Origin: Keguizhuia sedimenti
GTDB lineage: Bacteria > Pseudomonadota > Gammaproteobacteria > Burkholderiales > Burkholderiaceae_D
Assembly: GCA_030715135.1 (NCBI GenBank)
Contig: JAUYVH010000002.1
Coordinates: forward strand, 496,001 to 560,000
Reading direction: 5' to 3'
Length of the DNA: 64,000 nucleotides
Part shown: positions 41,360-51,189 of the stretch, piece after piece
How the letters are laid out: every line of letters begins with the position of its first letter
Position numbering within the stretch: the first letter of the stretch is position 1
Notes under the pieces: model-generated
The model's database searches: none
Seen by the model: the letters and a program-made list of their open reading frames with translations, nothing else
What the model was told of the DNA's origin: nothing
Made by a program: the position numbers and the translations under genes

Positions 41360-41908
41360 ATGCTCACCAAACGGTTTGCAAGCTTGATTGTGATATTAAC
41401 TGGCGTGGCGACACTGGCGGCCTGCGGCTTCCAGATGCGCGGCACCGGCCCCAACAGCGGCCGCCTGCCTTTCAACACGATCCATGTTGTGGCATCCCAG
41501 AACTCGAACTTTGCCAATACCCTGAAGCGCTATATTGCAGCCAGCGGTACGGAGGTCACGGACGACCCTAAGGCAGCGGACGCAATCATGGAGGTGCTGC
41601 GCGAAAAGCAGGAAAAATTTATCCTCTCGCGCAATAGCCAGGGACGGGTGCGTGAATACACGCTTCAATATACACTGCAGTTCCGGGTGAAAGACAACAG
41701 AAATGCAGAGTTGTTGCCACCAGATTCAATTTCCCTGCGACGTACGATTAGCTTCAATGAATCGGCGGTACTCGCAAAAGAGTCCGAGGAAGCCATGCTG
41801 TACCGCGATATGGAAAACGATATGGTGCAGCAGGTAGTTCGGCGCATGGCAGCCATCAAACCGCAAGTTGCCGCAGTTGCGCCTGCATCTATCTCTTCCG
41901 CCAAATAG
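41360..41908 (+). CDS. lptE: LPS-assembly lipoprotein LptE
   Basis: Outer-membrane lipoprotein plug/partner of LptD. 182 residues, signal peptide with lipobox LAAC (Cys22) followed by GFQMRG, the LptE opening. The middle carries TLKRYIAASGTEVTDDPKAADAIMEV and the tail ARRM-like DMVQQVVRRMAAI. An ATG at 41360 after a GGAAC/GGAAAT region is used. Always placed between leuS and holA, which supports the call. Confidence 0.9.
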   Translation: MLTKRFASLIVILTGVATLAACGFQMRGTGPNSGRLPFNTIHVVASQNSNFANTLKRYIAASGTEVTDDPKAADAIMEVLREKQEKFILSRNSQGRVREYTLQYTLQFRVKDNRNAELLPPDSISLRRTISFNESAVLAKESEEAMLYRDMENDMVQQVVRRMAAIKPQVAAVAPASISSAK

Positions 41909-41923
41909 ACTGCAGGACGCGCC

Positions 41924-42940
41924 ATGCAATTGCGAGCCGACGCCCTTGATGCCCACCTGACGAAATCGCTCGCACCCTTGTATGTCATTACGAGCGACGA
42001 ACATTTGCTGGCGCTGGAAGCGGCGGACAAAATCCGCCGTACCGCACGCGCGCAAGGATTTTCCGAGCGCGATGTACTGACCGTGGAACGCAGCTTCAAA
42101 TGGGGCGAACTGAGCGCGGCCAATCAGTCCCAATCGCTGTTCGGCGACCGGAAACTGATCGAATTGCGCATTCCGACCGGCAAACCTGGCAAGATCGGCG
42201 GACAGGCATTACAGGATTATGTCGCGAACCTGAACCCGGATAATCTTACCCTGATTACCTTGCCAAAACTGGATTGGGCGACGCAAAAGGCGGCTTGGGT
42301 GACTGCATTGCAGCAGGCGGGTGTCTACATCGAGATTCCCTTGATCGAACGTGCGCAGTTGCCGGCCTGGATAGGGGCGCGCCTGGCGGCGCATGGCCAG
42401 AGCGCGGATAGGCAGGGAATCGACTTCATCGCTGACCGGGTAGAAGGCAATCTGCTTGCTGCGCATCAGGAAATCCAGAAACTGGCACTGCTCTACCCGC
42501 AAGGCAAGCTGAGTTTCGAACACATTCAAGACGCGGTCTTGAATGTAGCGCGTTATGATGTATTTAAGTTGAATGAAGCCATGCTGGCAGGCGACACCGC
42601 CCGGTTGGCACGCATGGTGGAAGGCTTGAAAGGCGAAGGCGAGGCGTTGCCGCTGATTCTATGGGCGGTATCCGAAGAAATCCGCACGCTCCTGAAGCTC
42701 AAGTCCGGCATGGCGCAAGGCCGCCCAATCGGTGCCTTGTTGAAGGAATACCGCATCTGGGGTCCGCGGGAGCGCTTGATGGAGCCGGCACTGCGCCGCC
42801 TGAAATTAAGCAGCCTGGAAGCGGCGCTGCAGGATGCAGCGCAAATCGATAAGATGGTGAAAGGCTTGCGTGCCAGGCAGTTTGCCGGCGATGCCTGGGA
42901 TGCGCTGCTGCAGCTCGGCATGAAAGTGGCGCGCGGCTAG
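41924..42940 (+). CDS. holA: DNA polymerase III delta subunit
   Basis: Clamp-loader wrench that opens the beta clamp. 338 residues. N-terminal [24 protein letters not shown], the middle [50 protein letters not shown], and helical collar at the C-terminus; no Walker A, as expected for delta. 15 bp after lptE. Confidence 0.93.
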   Translation: MQLRADALDAHLTKSLAPLYVITSDEHLLALEAADKIRRTARAQGFSERDVLTVERSFKWGELSAANQSQSLFGDRKLIELRIPTGKPGKIGGQALQDYVANLNPDNLTLITLPKLDWATQKAAWVTALQQAGVYIEIPLIERAQLPAWIGARLAAHGQSADRQGIDFIADRVEGNLLAAHQEIQKLALLYPQGKLSFEHIQDAVLNVARYDVFKLNEAMLAGDTARLARMVEGLKGEGEALPLILWAVSEEIRTLLKLKSGMAQGRPIGALLKEYRIWGPRERLMEPALRRLKLSSLEAALQDAAQIDKMVKGLRARQFAGDAWDALLQLGMKVARG

Positions 42941-43101
42941 CAGGCTGCCGAAAAGCTACTGCGCGAGCCGCTGTGCGGCCTGTGGTGTTCAGCGTAAACG
43001 CGTACGCTTGCCCACACATCAGCCCGCTCGCCATGCTTTTCGAAAGCCTGCTGAGCGGCCTTCGTTGTATAGAATTATTTATAGACAGCATTGTTGCGAA
43101 C

Positions 43102-44367
43102 ATGGATATCAAGCATTATATGAATGAAATCGGCCAGCGTGCGCGCCAGGCATCCCGTGCCATGGCAAAAGCAGATACCGCTGCAAAAAACCAGGCCTTG
43201 TCCCTGATCGCCGCCGCAATTCGGCGCGATGCACAGGCACTGCGTGATGCAAACCGCAAGGATCTTGACGCAGCACGTGCCGTCGGACTGGACCCGGCGA
43301 TGCTCGACCGTCTCACTTTGTCGGACCAGGCAATTGCCACGATGGCCGAAGGACTGGAACAGATCGCCTCCCTGCCCGATCCGATAGGTGAAATCAGCAA
43401 CATGAAATATCGCCCGACCGGCATCCAGGTCGGCCAGATGCGCGTGCCGCTGGGCGTGATCGGCATCATCTACGAAGCGCGTCCCAACGTCACCGTCGAC
43501 GCAGCGGGCCTGTGCATCAAGAGCGGCAATGCGACGATTCTGCGCGGCGGTTCCGAAGCCATCCATTGCAACCAGGCGCTGGCCAAGCTGGTCAAGGAGG
43601 GCCTGGACGGCGCCGGCTTGCCGGCCGACGCGGTACAGATTGTGGAAACCACGGACCGCGCAGCGGTAGGTGAGCTGATTACCATGCCGCAGTACGTGGA
43701 TGTGATCGTGCCGCGCGGCGGAAAAGGTTTGATCGAGCGCCTGATGAAGGAATCCAAGGTCCCTATGATCAAGCACCTGGACGGCATCTGCCATGTCTAT
43801 ATTGACGACAAGGCCGACATCGACAAGGCGCTGCGCGTGGCTTTCAATGCAAAATGCCACCGTTACGGCACCTGCAATACCATGGAGACCCTGCTGGTGG
43901 CACACGGCATTGCGCAGCAAATATTACCCAGGCTGGCGGAACTGTACCGGATCAAGGAAGTGGAACTGCGTGCCGATGAAGGCGCGCGCAAGATCCTGTC
44001 CGGCTATCCCTACCTCAAGCGCGCCAAGGATGAAGACTGGAGCACGGAGTACCTCGCTCCTATCCTGGCAGTCAAGCTGGTCGCTGATGTTGATGAAGCG
44101 ATCGCGCACATCAACACCTATTCGTCGCAGCACACCGATTCCATCATCACCGAAGACTACACGCGCGCAATGCGTTTCCTGCGCGAAGTGGATTCGGCTT
44201 CGGTCATGGTCAACGCTTCGACGCGCTTTGCCGACGGCTTTGAGTACGGCTTGGGCGCGGAGATCGGAATCTCGAACGACAAGCTGCACGCGCGCGGCCC
44301 GGTGGGGCTGGAAGGCCTGACCTCACTAAAGTATGTGGTGTTCGGGCATGGGGAAGTGCGTGTATAA
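43102..44367 (+). CDS. proA: Gamma-glutamyl phosphate reductase
   Basis: Reduces gamma-glutamyl phosphate to glutamate semialdehyde in proline synthesis. 421 residues. Conserved: [33 protein letters not shown] (cofactor site), [12 protein letters not shown], the nucleophilic Cys region [16 protein letters not shown], and the C-terminal [33 protein letters not shown]. The start at 43102 follows the family's MDIKHYM; upstream Met codons lie in the 160-bp spacer after holA. No proB adjacent. Confidence 0.95.
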   Translation: MDIKHYMNEIGQRARQASRAMAKADTAAKNQALSLIAAAIRRDAQALRDANRKDLDAARAVGLDPAMLDRLTLSDQAIATMAEGLEQIASLPDPIGEISNMKYRPTGIQVGQMRVPLGVIGIIYEARPNVTVDAAGLCIKSGNATILRGGSEAIHCNQALAKLVKEGLDGAGLPADAVQIVETTDRAAVGELITMPQYVDVIVPRGGKGLIERLMKESKVPMIKHLDGICHVYIDDKADIDKALRVAFNAKCHRYGTCNTMETLLVAHGIAQQILPRLAELYRIKEVELRADEGARKILSGYPYLKRAKDEDWSTEYLAPILAVKLVADVDEAIAHINTYSSQHTDSIITEDYTRAMRFLREVDSASVMVNASTRFADGFEYGLGAEIGISNDKLHARGPVGLEGLTSLKYVVFGHGEVRV

Positions 44368-44383
44368 AGCCATGCAGACGGAA

Positions 44384-44403
44384 CGCTGCCTTGCAAGGCA
44401 GCG
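44384..44403. terminator. Perfect GC-rich palindrome after proA
   Basis: CGCTGCCTTGCAAGGCAGCG, a 20-bp palindrome 16 bp after the proA stop. There is no T-run, so it may be a weak or Rho-dependent terminator structure. Confidence 0.45.
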
Positions 44404-44496
44404 CCGTTACGCAAGCGCGGGACATGTCCTGCGAAATCCCTGCTTCACCATGGAGAAGTGCGTCGATAAGCGCCACCCGTCTACAGGAATAACAAT

Positions 44497-44913
44497 ATGC
44501 TCTGGGTAAAATCGCTGCACATCTTGTTTGTCGTTTCCTGGTTCGCAGGCCTGTTCTATCTGCCGCGCATCTTCGTCAACCTGGCGATGGAAAGCGACCG
44601 CACGAGCACCGAGCGGCTGTTGCTGATGGCACGCAAGCTATATCGTTTCATGACCATTCTGGCGGTGCCTGCATTAGTTTTCGGCCTGTGGCTATGGATG
44701 GGTTATGGCATTGGCAGGTCGGCAGGCTGGATGCATGCCAAGCTTGCATTAGTCATCATCCTGATTGGATATCATCATGCCTGCGGATCACTGCTGAGGA
44801 AATTCGAAGCCGGAAAAAACGCGCGCAGTCATAAATGGTACCGCTGGTTCAATGAAGCGCCGGTGATCTTGCTGCTGGCAGTCGTGATCCTGGTGGTGGT
44901 TAAACCGTTTTAG
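44497..44913 (+). CDS. hemJ: HemJ-type protoporphyrinogen oxidase (UPF0093/CopD-like)
   Basis: Small integral membrane protein, 138 residues, four helices (about 5-24, 51-72, 78-97, 116-136). The start MLWVKSLHILFVVSWFAGLFYLPRIFV is the HemJ signature with the invariant His8, and the GYHHACG segment supplies a further His. HemJ oxidises protoporphyrinogen IX for haem synthesis where hemG/hemY are absent. The CopD family (copper transport) is related, but the N-terminal motif favours HemJ. With hemH in the same window, haem synthesis is represented twice. Confidence 0.85.
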   Translation: MLWVKSLHILFVVSWFAGLFYLPRIFVNLAMESDRTSTERLLLMARKLYRFMTILAVPALVFGLWLWMGYGIGRSAGWMHAKLALVIILIGYHHACGSLLRKFEAGKNARSHKWYRWFNEAPVILLLAVVILVVVKPF

Positions 44914-44965
44914 ATCAACACACGCGTTCGGCGCGTGAACGACCCAATGGATAAAAGGTACGCCA

Positions 44966-46177
44966 ATGATTTCCGCACATTCCTATTTCTGTCCTTGCCC
45001 ACGTGGCATGGAAGCCGCGCTGGCTGAAGAACTGCTTGAAATTGCGCAGCATGCGCCCACGCTCAAAGTGCACAATCAGGTGCCTGGCGGCGTGCATTGC
45101 TCCGGCAAGCTGTCCGATGCCTATCAGATCAACCTGCATTCGCGCATCGCCTCGCGCGTATTGATGCGCATGGCGCACGGCAGTTATGCCAATGAGAACG
45201 ACATCTACGACCTGACCCTGGCGCAGCCGTGGGAAGACTGGTTCGATGTCGATCACACCATCCGTGTCGATTTAACCGCGATCAAGTCCCCGCTGAAAAG
45301 CCTCGAGTTCACGACACTGAAGATCAAGGACGCGGTCTGCGACCGTTTCCGTGACATCTATTCCAGGCGCCCCTCGGTCGATACCAGAACGCCGGATATG
45401 CGCATCGTGGGCTTTCTTGATGCGCACAATTACACCGTCTATCTGGACACCTCCGGAGAAGCCTTGTTCAAGCGCGGCTGGCGCGATGAAACTGGCGATG
45501 CGCCGCTGCGCGAAAACCTCGCCGCGGGCCTGTTGCGGGTAGCAGGCTGGAAACCCGGCACCGTGCTGTTCGATCCGATGTGCGGCTCCGGCACCATTCT
45601 TGCCGAAGCGGCGCAGATGGTGGCGGGCATTCCGCCCGGTGCACGACGCAGCTTTGCCTTTGAAAAATTCAATGGTTTCGTCAAAGAAGAATGGCTGGCG
45701 ATCAAGGGAAATTTCAAGCCCAATCCCTTGCCGACCGAGCCGACCATTTTCGGCAGCGATATCTCGGGCGACATGATCAGCATGGCGCGCAGCAATCTTC
45801 TCAAAGCCGGCATCCAGTTCGAGGTGCCACTGAAGCAGATCGAGGCGCAAGAAGTCAAGCCGCCGACCGATGTGCCCGGCATCCTGCTGACCAATCCGCC
45901 CTACGGCGAACGCATCGGCGTGCGCGGCGACAGGAACATTCAGGAAGACGAGATGGCAACCGCCTTTTTCAGCGCCTTCGGCACTACGCTCAAGCAGCGC
46001 TTCCCCGGCTGGAAGGTCTTCCTCTTCACCGCGGATCTGGGCGTGCCCAAGCTGCTGCGCCTGAAGGAATCGCGCAAGACGCCTTTTTACAATGGCGCAA
46101 TCGAATGCAGGTTATTCCGCTTCGACATGGTGGCGGGATTCAACCGACGCGAGCAAGCCAAGCCGAAAGATGCATAA
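44966..46177 (+). CDS. rlmL: RlmL-type 23S rRNA (guanine-N2) methyltransferase
   Basis: SAM-dependent methyltransferase with an N-terminal THUMP domain. 403 residues. PRGMEAALAEELLEI opens the ferredoxin-like/THUMP part, then SAM motif I PGTVLFDPMCGSGTILAEAA and the catalytic NPPYGERIGVRG (NPPY). This matches the RlmL half of E. coli RlmKL (m2G2445); the RlmK half is missing, as in many betaproteobacteria. TrmN/Trm14-like tRNA methylation is an alternative. Confidence 0.85.
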   Translation: MISAHSYFCPCPRGMEAALAEELLEIAQHAPTLKVHNQVPGGVHCSGKLSDAYQINLHSRIASRVLMRMAHGSYANENDIYDLTLAQPWEDWFDVDHTIRVDLTAIKSPLKSLEFTTLKIKDAVCDRFRDIYSRRPSVDTRTPDMRIVGFLDAHNYTVYLDTSGEALFKRGWRDETGDAPLRENLAAGLLRVAGWKPGTVLFDPMCGSGTILAEAAQMVAGIPPGARRSFAFEKFNGFVKEEWLAIKGNFKPNPLPTEPTIFGSDISGDMISMARSNLLKAGIQFEVPLKQIEAQEVKPPTDVPGILLTNPPYGERIGVRGDRNIQEDEMATAFFSAFGTTLKQRFPGWKVFLFTADLGVPKLLRLKESRKTPFYNGAIECRLFRFDMVAGFNRREQAKPKDA

Positions 46178-46236
46178 TTTTCCGGCCGCTCAACCATTCA
46201 GTCTATTCGCAATTTCAACCGAGCCGACAAAGCCTC

Positions 46237-46782
46237 ATGGCGCTTAAATCGATTATCTACAAAGCCGAGCTGCAGGTATCCGACCTGGACCGCAACTATT
46301 TCGGCCGGCATTCCCTGACCGTGGCTCGCCATCCTTCAGAAACCGATGAACGCATGATGGTGCGCCTCTTGGCTTATGCATGCAATGCCGGCGAAATGCT
46401 CGAATTCGGCCGCGGCCTGAGTGCTGACGATGAACCCGATATCTGGCAAAAGGATTTGACCGGCGCTATTCAATTGTGGATTGATGTCGGCCTGCCCGAT
46501 GAAAAACTGCTGCGCAAAGCCTGCGGACGGTCCGAGCAGGTGATTCTGTATGCATATGGGGGAAAAAGTGCGGATATCTGGTACGAAGCAAATCGCACGC
46601 AACTGGAACGCCTGAGCAACTTGCAGATATTCTCCATTCCCTCCGCCAGCACACAAAAACTTGCAGGCCTGGCGCAACGGAACATGGACCTTCAATGCAC
46701 GATTCAGGAAGGCCAGATCTGGTTTTCTGGAGGTGAAGAGACGGTGCAAGTCGAGCCGCTCGTATTGCACTCTAAAGACTGA
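46237..46782 (+). CDS. yaeQ: YaeQ family protein
   Basis: A 181-residue protein of the PD-(D/E)XK nuclease-like YaeQ family; function unclear (once proposed to affect RfaH-dependent transcription). The start MALKSIIYKAELQVSDLDRNYFGRHSLTVARHPSETDERMMVRLLAYA is strongly family-like, as are the DEPDIWQKDLTGAIQLWIDVGLPDEKLLRKA and VILYAYGG segments. Many codons upstream are open but do not resemble the family, so the start is taken at 46237. Confidence 0.9.
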   Translation: MALKSIIYKAELQVSDLDRNYFGRHSLTVARHPSETDERMMVRLLAYACNAGEMLEFGRGLSADDEPDIWQKDLTGAIQLWIDVGLPDEKLLRKACGRSEQVILYAYGGKSADIWYEANRTQLERLSNLQIFSIPSASTQKLAGLAQRNMDLQCTIQEGQIWFSGGEETVQVEPLVLHSKD

Positions 46783-46896
46783 GCCGGCCCGCCGGTCTTA
46801 AAAAGACACTGTCCTTATTGGTTTTAGGCGCACTACCTGCCGGGTTTGTAATGCCAAGCAAGAAAGGGGGTATAGCCGAGATTGACCGCAAAAGAA

Positions 46897-47292
46897 TCAC
46901 CTGTTGCGGCTACGCTCCCTAAGAAGTCCACGCATACTAGCCCCGCTTCGATCTTCATCCCGCCTGGACGGCGAAACCCGTTCGCTGCGTTCATCGTCAG
47001 GACGTCTCATTCGATTCAACAATTCACGCTTTCGCTCATCCTCGTTACGTGAATCTTTTCCAGGAGCAGGACTTGGTCTGTCACGTCTGGGAATCCTGCC
47101 ATCATAGTGATGATGACGGTCGTAGTACCCATATGGATGATAGTAATGGCCATAGGGATAGTCATAGTATGGATAGCCGCCGTAATAGCTCCCATAAACA
47201 GCGGATGAAGGATACGCGGTAACAGGCGCATCCGGGTAAACCGCGCAACCGCTTAAAATCATTGCAAAAACAGGAATGGAAAAGAATTTCAT
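46897..47292 (-). CDS. Tyr/His/Gly-rich putative lipoprotein
   Basis: 131 residues. Signal peptide with lipobox LSGC (about residue 16), then a tyrosine-, glycine- and histidine-rich stretch (YGSYYGGYPYYDYPYGHYY, DRHHHYDG), then an arginine/aspartate-rich tail with many charged pairs. The composition suggests a disordered outer-membrane or surface protein. I cannot name the family; a His/Tyr-rich part could bind metal or be a coat or adhesin-type protein, which is a guess. Flanked by spacers of over 100 bp on both sides, hence probably monocistronic. Confidence 0.65.
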   Translation of the reverse strand: MKFFSIPVFAMILSGCAVYPDAPVTAYPSSAVYGSYYGGYPYYDYPYGHYYHPYGYYDRHHHYDGRIPRRDRPSPAPGKDSRNEDERKRELLNRMRRPDDERSERVSPSRRDEDRSGASMRGLLRERSRNR

Positions 47293-47469
47293 GGCCGCCT
47301 CCGCCTAAGAATTAATTAGATCACGGCATTTCAATAGAGTGCTGGCAATTTACTTATCGTTACTTACTGCCAACTCATTCAGCGTATAACTGGTCTTCGA
47401 CATGAAAATGGAGCGAGGCAGTTCTCACTGGCATGGCAAGCATTATTTGCAATTTATCAATCTGAGAAA

Positions 47470-47799
47470 TCAGTAACGCGGGCCGAACATGATGATGCCC
47501 GCGCCCAACAGGCAAACCGCGACACCCAGCAAGTCGCTTACTGTCGGTTTGATGGATTCCACCGCCCATAGCCAGACGATAGCTGCGCCGATATAGACGC
47601 CGCCATATGCTGCATATGCGCGTCCCGCCGCGGTCGGATGCAGCGTCAGCAACCAGGCAAACAAGGCCAGGCTGAGTGCGGAAGGCAACAAAATCCACAC
47701 GGTGTAATGTTGTCTCAACCACAAATATGCGAAATAACATCCGGCTATTTCGGCAATGGCGGTCAGAATGAAAATCAGAAATGTTTTGGCAATATCCAT
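47470..47799 (-). CDS. YnfA family (UPF0060) small membrane protein
   Basis: 109 residues with four membrane helices. Family motif [14 protein letters not shown], the [17 protein letters not shown] block and the C-terminal [16 protein letters not shown] are clear. Relatives are weak SMR-like transporters of quaternary ammonium compounds. Divergent from gabD with 184 bp between. Confidence 0.92.
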   Translation of the reverse strand: MDIAKTFLIFILTAIAEIAGCYFAYLWLRQHYTVWILLPSALSLALFAWLLTLHPTAAGRAYAAYGGVYIGAAIVWLWAVESIKPTVSDLLGVAVCLLGAGIIMFGPRY

Positions 47800-47983
47800 G
47801 GCTTTTCATGTGTCGGTGCGAGCCGCATTATCCCAGAAACGGTATTGCGCTTTCCCTGCTCGTGCTGCGCGGTTCTTCAACCGCGCCGCTCTTGCCAAGC
47901 CGCATACGCCAGCGTGTGCAGAGCGCATGCGAATGCAGTATGCTGCCTCTTTGTCTTGGTAATAATGCTTCGCAGGAGAAATC

Positions 47984-49462
47984 ATGTTGCATGCTGTTAA
48001 GGGCATTCCGAAATTGAATGATTCCGCGCTGCTGCGCAATCAAGCCTATGTGAATGGCGCATGGATAGACGCCGCTTCCACCTTCGATGTACGCAACCCT
48101 GCTGACGGCGCAACAATCGCTTCCGTGCCGAATATGGGCAAAGCCGAGACGCAGGGCGCTATCGATGCTGCCAACAAGGCTTTTCCCGACTGGTCCGCCA
48201 GAACCGGCAAGGAACGCGCTGCCGTCCTGCGCGCCTGGTTCGACCTGATCCTTGCCCATGCCGACGACCTGGCGGCCATCATGACCGCCGAACAGGGCAA
48301 GCCGCTGATCGAGGCGAAAGGTGAAGTGCAGTACGGCGCCAGCTTCATCGAATGGTTCGCCGAAGAAGCCAAGCGCGTCAACGGCGACGTGCTTTCTTCA
48401 CCCTGGGCCGATCGCCGGATGCTGGCATTAAAGCAACCGATCGGCGTCTGCGCTTCCATTACGCCATGGAACTTTCCGCTTGCGATGATTACCCGCAAAG
48501 TTGCGCCTGCGATTGCAGCCGGCTGTACCATCGTCATTAAGCCTGCGGAACAAACGCCGCTATCGGCGCTGGCGCTGGCAGAACTTGCGCATCGCGCCGG
48601 CATGCCGCCCGGCGTGATCAATGTCGTGACCGCCGACGGCAGCCGCTCGATCGAAGTCGGCGAGGCGCTGTGCGCCAGCACCATCGTGCGCCACTTGTCC
48701 TTTACCGGCTCTACGCCCGTTGGTCGCATCCTGATGCAGCAATGCGCGCCGACCGTCAAGAAACTAAGCTTGGAACTGGGCGGCCATGCGCCATTTATCG
48801 TATTTGAGGATGCCGATCTCGATGCCGCAGTAAAGGGTGCCGTGCAAACCAAGTACCGCAATGCAGGACAAGTCTGCATCGCCACCAATCGCTTCTATGT
48901 ACATGAAGCGGTGTACGACGCCTTTGTTTCCAGGCTCGCCGCGAACAGCGCAAAGATCAAGGTCGGCAATGGCTTCGAGCAAGGCGTCTCCATCGGCCCG
49001 CTGATTGACCAGCAGGCCGTCGCCAAGGTCGAGGAACATATTGCCGACGCAGTCGCCAGGGGTGCCAAAGTCGAAAGCGGCGGGAAGAAGCATGCGCTGG
49101 GCGGACAATTCTATGAACCGACGGTGCTGTCGCAGATTACCGGCGAGATGAAAATCATGCGCGAGGAAACCTTCGGTCCGGTGGCTGCTGTCATGAAGTT
49201 TTCAACGGAAGAAGAAGTCATCGCTGCGGCCAATAATACCGAATACGGCCTGGCGAGCTACTTCTATTCGCGCGACATCGGCCGCATCTGGCGCGTCGCG
49301 GAGAAGCTGGAATACGGCATGGTTGGTGTCAACACCGGTGCAATTTCCAATGAAGTTGCACCATTCGGCGGCGTCAAGCAATCCGGCCTGGGCAGGGAGG
49401 GATCGAAATACGGCATCGACGAATACCTGGAAATGAAATATGTGTGCCTGGGAGGCATTTAA
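47984..49462 (+). CDS. gabD: NADP-dependent succinate-semialdehyde dehydrogenase
   Basis: Oxidises succinate semialdehyde to succinate; 492 residues. ALDH catalytic Glu in LELGGHAPFIVF and nucleophilic Cys in RNAGQVCIATNRFYV are present. The MLHAVKGIPKLNDSALLRNQAYVNGAWIDAAS start and QSGLGREGSKYGIDEYLEMKYVCLGGI end are typical of GabD. No gabT next to it. An aldehyde dehydrogenase of other specificity is possible. Confidence 0.88.
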   Translation: MLHAVKGIPKLNDSALLRNQAYVNGAWIDAASTFDVRNPADGATIASVPNMGKAETQGAIDAANKAFPDWSARTGKERAAVLRAWFDLILAHADDLAAIMTAEQGKPLIEAKGEVQYGASFIEWFAEEAKRVNGDVLSSPWADRRMLALKQPIGVCASITPWNFPLAMITRKVAPAIAAGCTIVIKPAEQTPLSALALAELAHRAGMPPGVINVVTADGSRSIEVGEALCASTIVRHLSFTGSTPVGRILMQQCAPTVKKLSLELGGHAPFIVFEDADLDAAVKGAVQTKYRNAGQVCIATNRFYVHEAVYDAFVSRLAANSAKIKVGNGFEQGVSIGPLIDQQAVAKVEEHIADAVARGAKVESGGKKHALGGQFYEPTVLSQITGEMKIMREETFGPVAAVMKFSTEEEVIAAANNTEYGLASYFYSRDIGRIWRVAEKLEYGMVGVNTGAISNEVAPFGGVKQSGLGREGSKYGIDEYLEMKYVCLGGI

Positions 49463-49622
49463 ATGCCTTGAACGCCCCATTACGCCAGTCATGGCAGCAG
49501 CGACGCTTGCACACGTATGCCCGCTTGCAGGCGGGCATCGATGCGCGGGCAGGCGACATTTCTCCTGAATTCCTTGCTTCACTTGCTGTACGCGTTTTAG
49601 CTTGAACGAAATAGATTACGTA

Positions 49623-49640
49623 TAGACGGCATGCCGTCTA
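49623..49640. promoter_or_regulatory. 18-bp perfect palindrome, probable repressor operator
   Basis: TAGACGGCATGCCGTCTA is an exact palindrome 68 bp before the small membrane-protein ORF. It overlaps a possible -35 TTACGT (49616) and precedes TAAAAT (49639), a spacing of about 17, so binding would block that promoter. The form resembles TetR-family operators. Confidence 0.6.
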
Positions 49641-49707
49641 AAATTCACACTTTACCTTGCTTTGAATACCGGCTTCATTTGTTGGAAGCTCTTTAAAAAG
49701 GATCATC

Positions 49708-49851
49708 ATGCTTAGAGGCATATTACTGATACTTGCAACGCTGTTTGCAGTATTTATCGTCAGCGGCATCATCTATACGAAAATATTCGGCCCTATAGGC
49801 GGTACGCCCGCAGCATCTGCGCCTACTGCTGTCTCTGCAAGCCCGAAATGA
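49708..49851 (+). CDS. 47-residue single-helix membrane peptide
   Basis: AAGGA at about 49697 precedes an ATG that opens a 47-codon frame. The peptide starts MLRGILLILATLFAVFIVSGI, one hydrophobic helix, followed by a short Gly/Pro/Ala/Ser-rich hydrophilic tail ending SASPK. It is too short for routine gene finding. A Bcr/CflA drug exporter gene begins 23 bp after its stop on the same strand, so it may be a small partner or regulator of that transporter. Evidence is the ribosome-binding site and hydrophobic pattern only. Confidence 0.55.
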   Translation: MLRGILLILATLFAVFIVSGIIYTKIFGPIGGTPAASAPTAVSASPK

Positions 49852-49874
49852 TGCGTTGTTGATCAATTGCCTGT

Positions 49875-51125
49875 ATGCCATCCCATGAAGTTCCCTCAGC
49901 AAAGACGCTACTGAGCAATCGCGGCATGGCTGTCATGCTTGCCGCACTTGCCATGCTCGGACCTTTTTCGGTGGATACCTATCTGCCGGCTTTTCCAAAC
50001 ATAGAGCAATCGCTGCATGCGACGCCGATCGAAGTGCAGCAGTCATTGACTGCCTACATGTTTTCCTTTGCGGTCATGATCCTGTGGCACGGTGCCTTGT
50101 CAGATGCATTTGGCAGGCGCAACATCATCCTTGGCTCGCTCGCGCTGTTTGCAATTGCTTCCCTGGGTTGCGCAGCGGCTCACAGCGTCGAATACCTCTG
50201 GGCATTCCGCATGCTGCAAGGCATATCGGCAGGCGCCGGGGTGGTTATCGGCCGTGCAATCATTCGCGACTTGCATGGCGGCGCTGCCGCGACGCGCCTG
50301 CTGTCGCTGGTGACCATGATCTTCTCCCTGGCTCCGGCAATCGCGCCGATCCTGGGTGGCTGGATCGTCAAACTGCTCGACTGGCGCTCGGTATTCTTAT
50401 TCCTGTTTATCTATGCCGTGCTGTTGCTGTGGTATTGCTATAAACGCCTGCCGGAAACGCTTCCTCCGGAAAACCGGCAGGCATTCAATGTGCAATTTCT
50501 GATGCGAAGTTATGGTCAGGTCCTAGGTTCCAGGATGTTTTACCTGAAAGCCGGTACCGTCGCATTCAATTTTGCGGGCCTGTTCCTGTATGTGGCCGCA
50601 GCACCGGCATTCATCACCCATCATTTGAAACTGGGGCCGGATGGATTCGGATGGCAATTCATTCCTGCCGTTGCCGGGATCTTTCTGGGCGCACTGACCG
50701 CGAACCGTCTGGCGGGAAAAATTCCGGTCGGGAGGCAAATGGCAATCGGATTCGTCTCGCTGGTAGGCGCGGCCGCAGGCAATGTGCTCTACCACAGCCT
50801 TTATCCGCCATCCATCCCCTGGTCGGTCATCCCCTTGTTCTTTTACACTTGGGGTATGTCGGTCGTCACGCCAGGCATGACCTTGCTGGTGCTGGATCTT
50901 TTTCCGGAGATCCGCGGTGTGGTTGCTTCCTGCCAATCGTTTGTGCAAACCATGCTCAGTGCGCTGGTGGCAGGCCTGGTCGCGCCATTGCTTTCGCAAA
51001 CCGTTCTGTGGCTCGCGCTCGGACAGCTCGGCTTTGCGCTGATTGCCATGACGTTGTGGTTAAGGGCGAGAACGCTGCACAGAAGAATCGGTTCCCCGCT
51101 TCCAGTGAAAGAAGGGGCGCAATAG
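49875..51125 (+). CDS. Bcr/CflA-type MFS drug exporter
   Basis: 12-helix major facilitator, 416 residues. The MFS motif A is visible as HGALSDAFGRRNIILGSL in loop 2-3. The DHA1 motif C-type sequence in helix 5 is SLAPAIAPILGGWI, characteristic of the Bcr/CflA (bicyclomycin, sulfonamide, chloramphenicol) group. It is downstream of a 47-aa membrane peptide and an operator-like palindrome. Actual drug spectrum unknown. Confidence 0.88.
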   Translation: MPSHEVPSAKTLLSNRGMAVMLAALAMLGPFSVDTYLPAFPNIEQSLHATPIEVQQSLTAYMFSFAVMILWHGALSDAFGRRNIILGSLALFAIASLGCAAAHSVEYLWAFRMLQGISAGAGVVIGRAIIRDLHGGAAATRLLSLVTMIFSLAPAIAPILGGWIVKLLDWRSVFLFLFIYAVLLLWYCYKRLPETLPPENRQAFNVQFLMRSYGQVLGSRMFYLKAGTVAFNFAGLFLYVAAAPAFITHHLKLGPDGFGWQFIPAVAGIFLGALTANRLAGKIPVGRQMAIGFVSLVGAAAGNVLYHSLYPPSIPWSVIPLFFYTWGMSVVTPGMTLLVLDLFPEIRGVVASCQSFVQTMLSALVAGLVAPLLSQTVLWLALGQLGFALIAMTLWLRARTLHRRIGSPLPVKEGAQ

Positions 51126-51189
51126 CATTACAAGGTGCGGAATCGCCACTTCGGCCGGATTGATGCCACCTTTGGCAGAGCGTGCGGCA

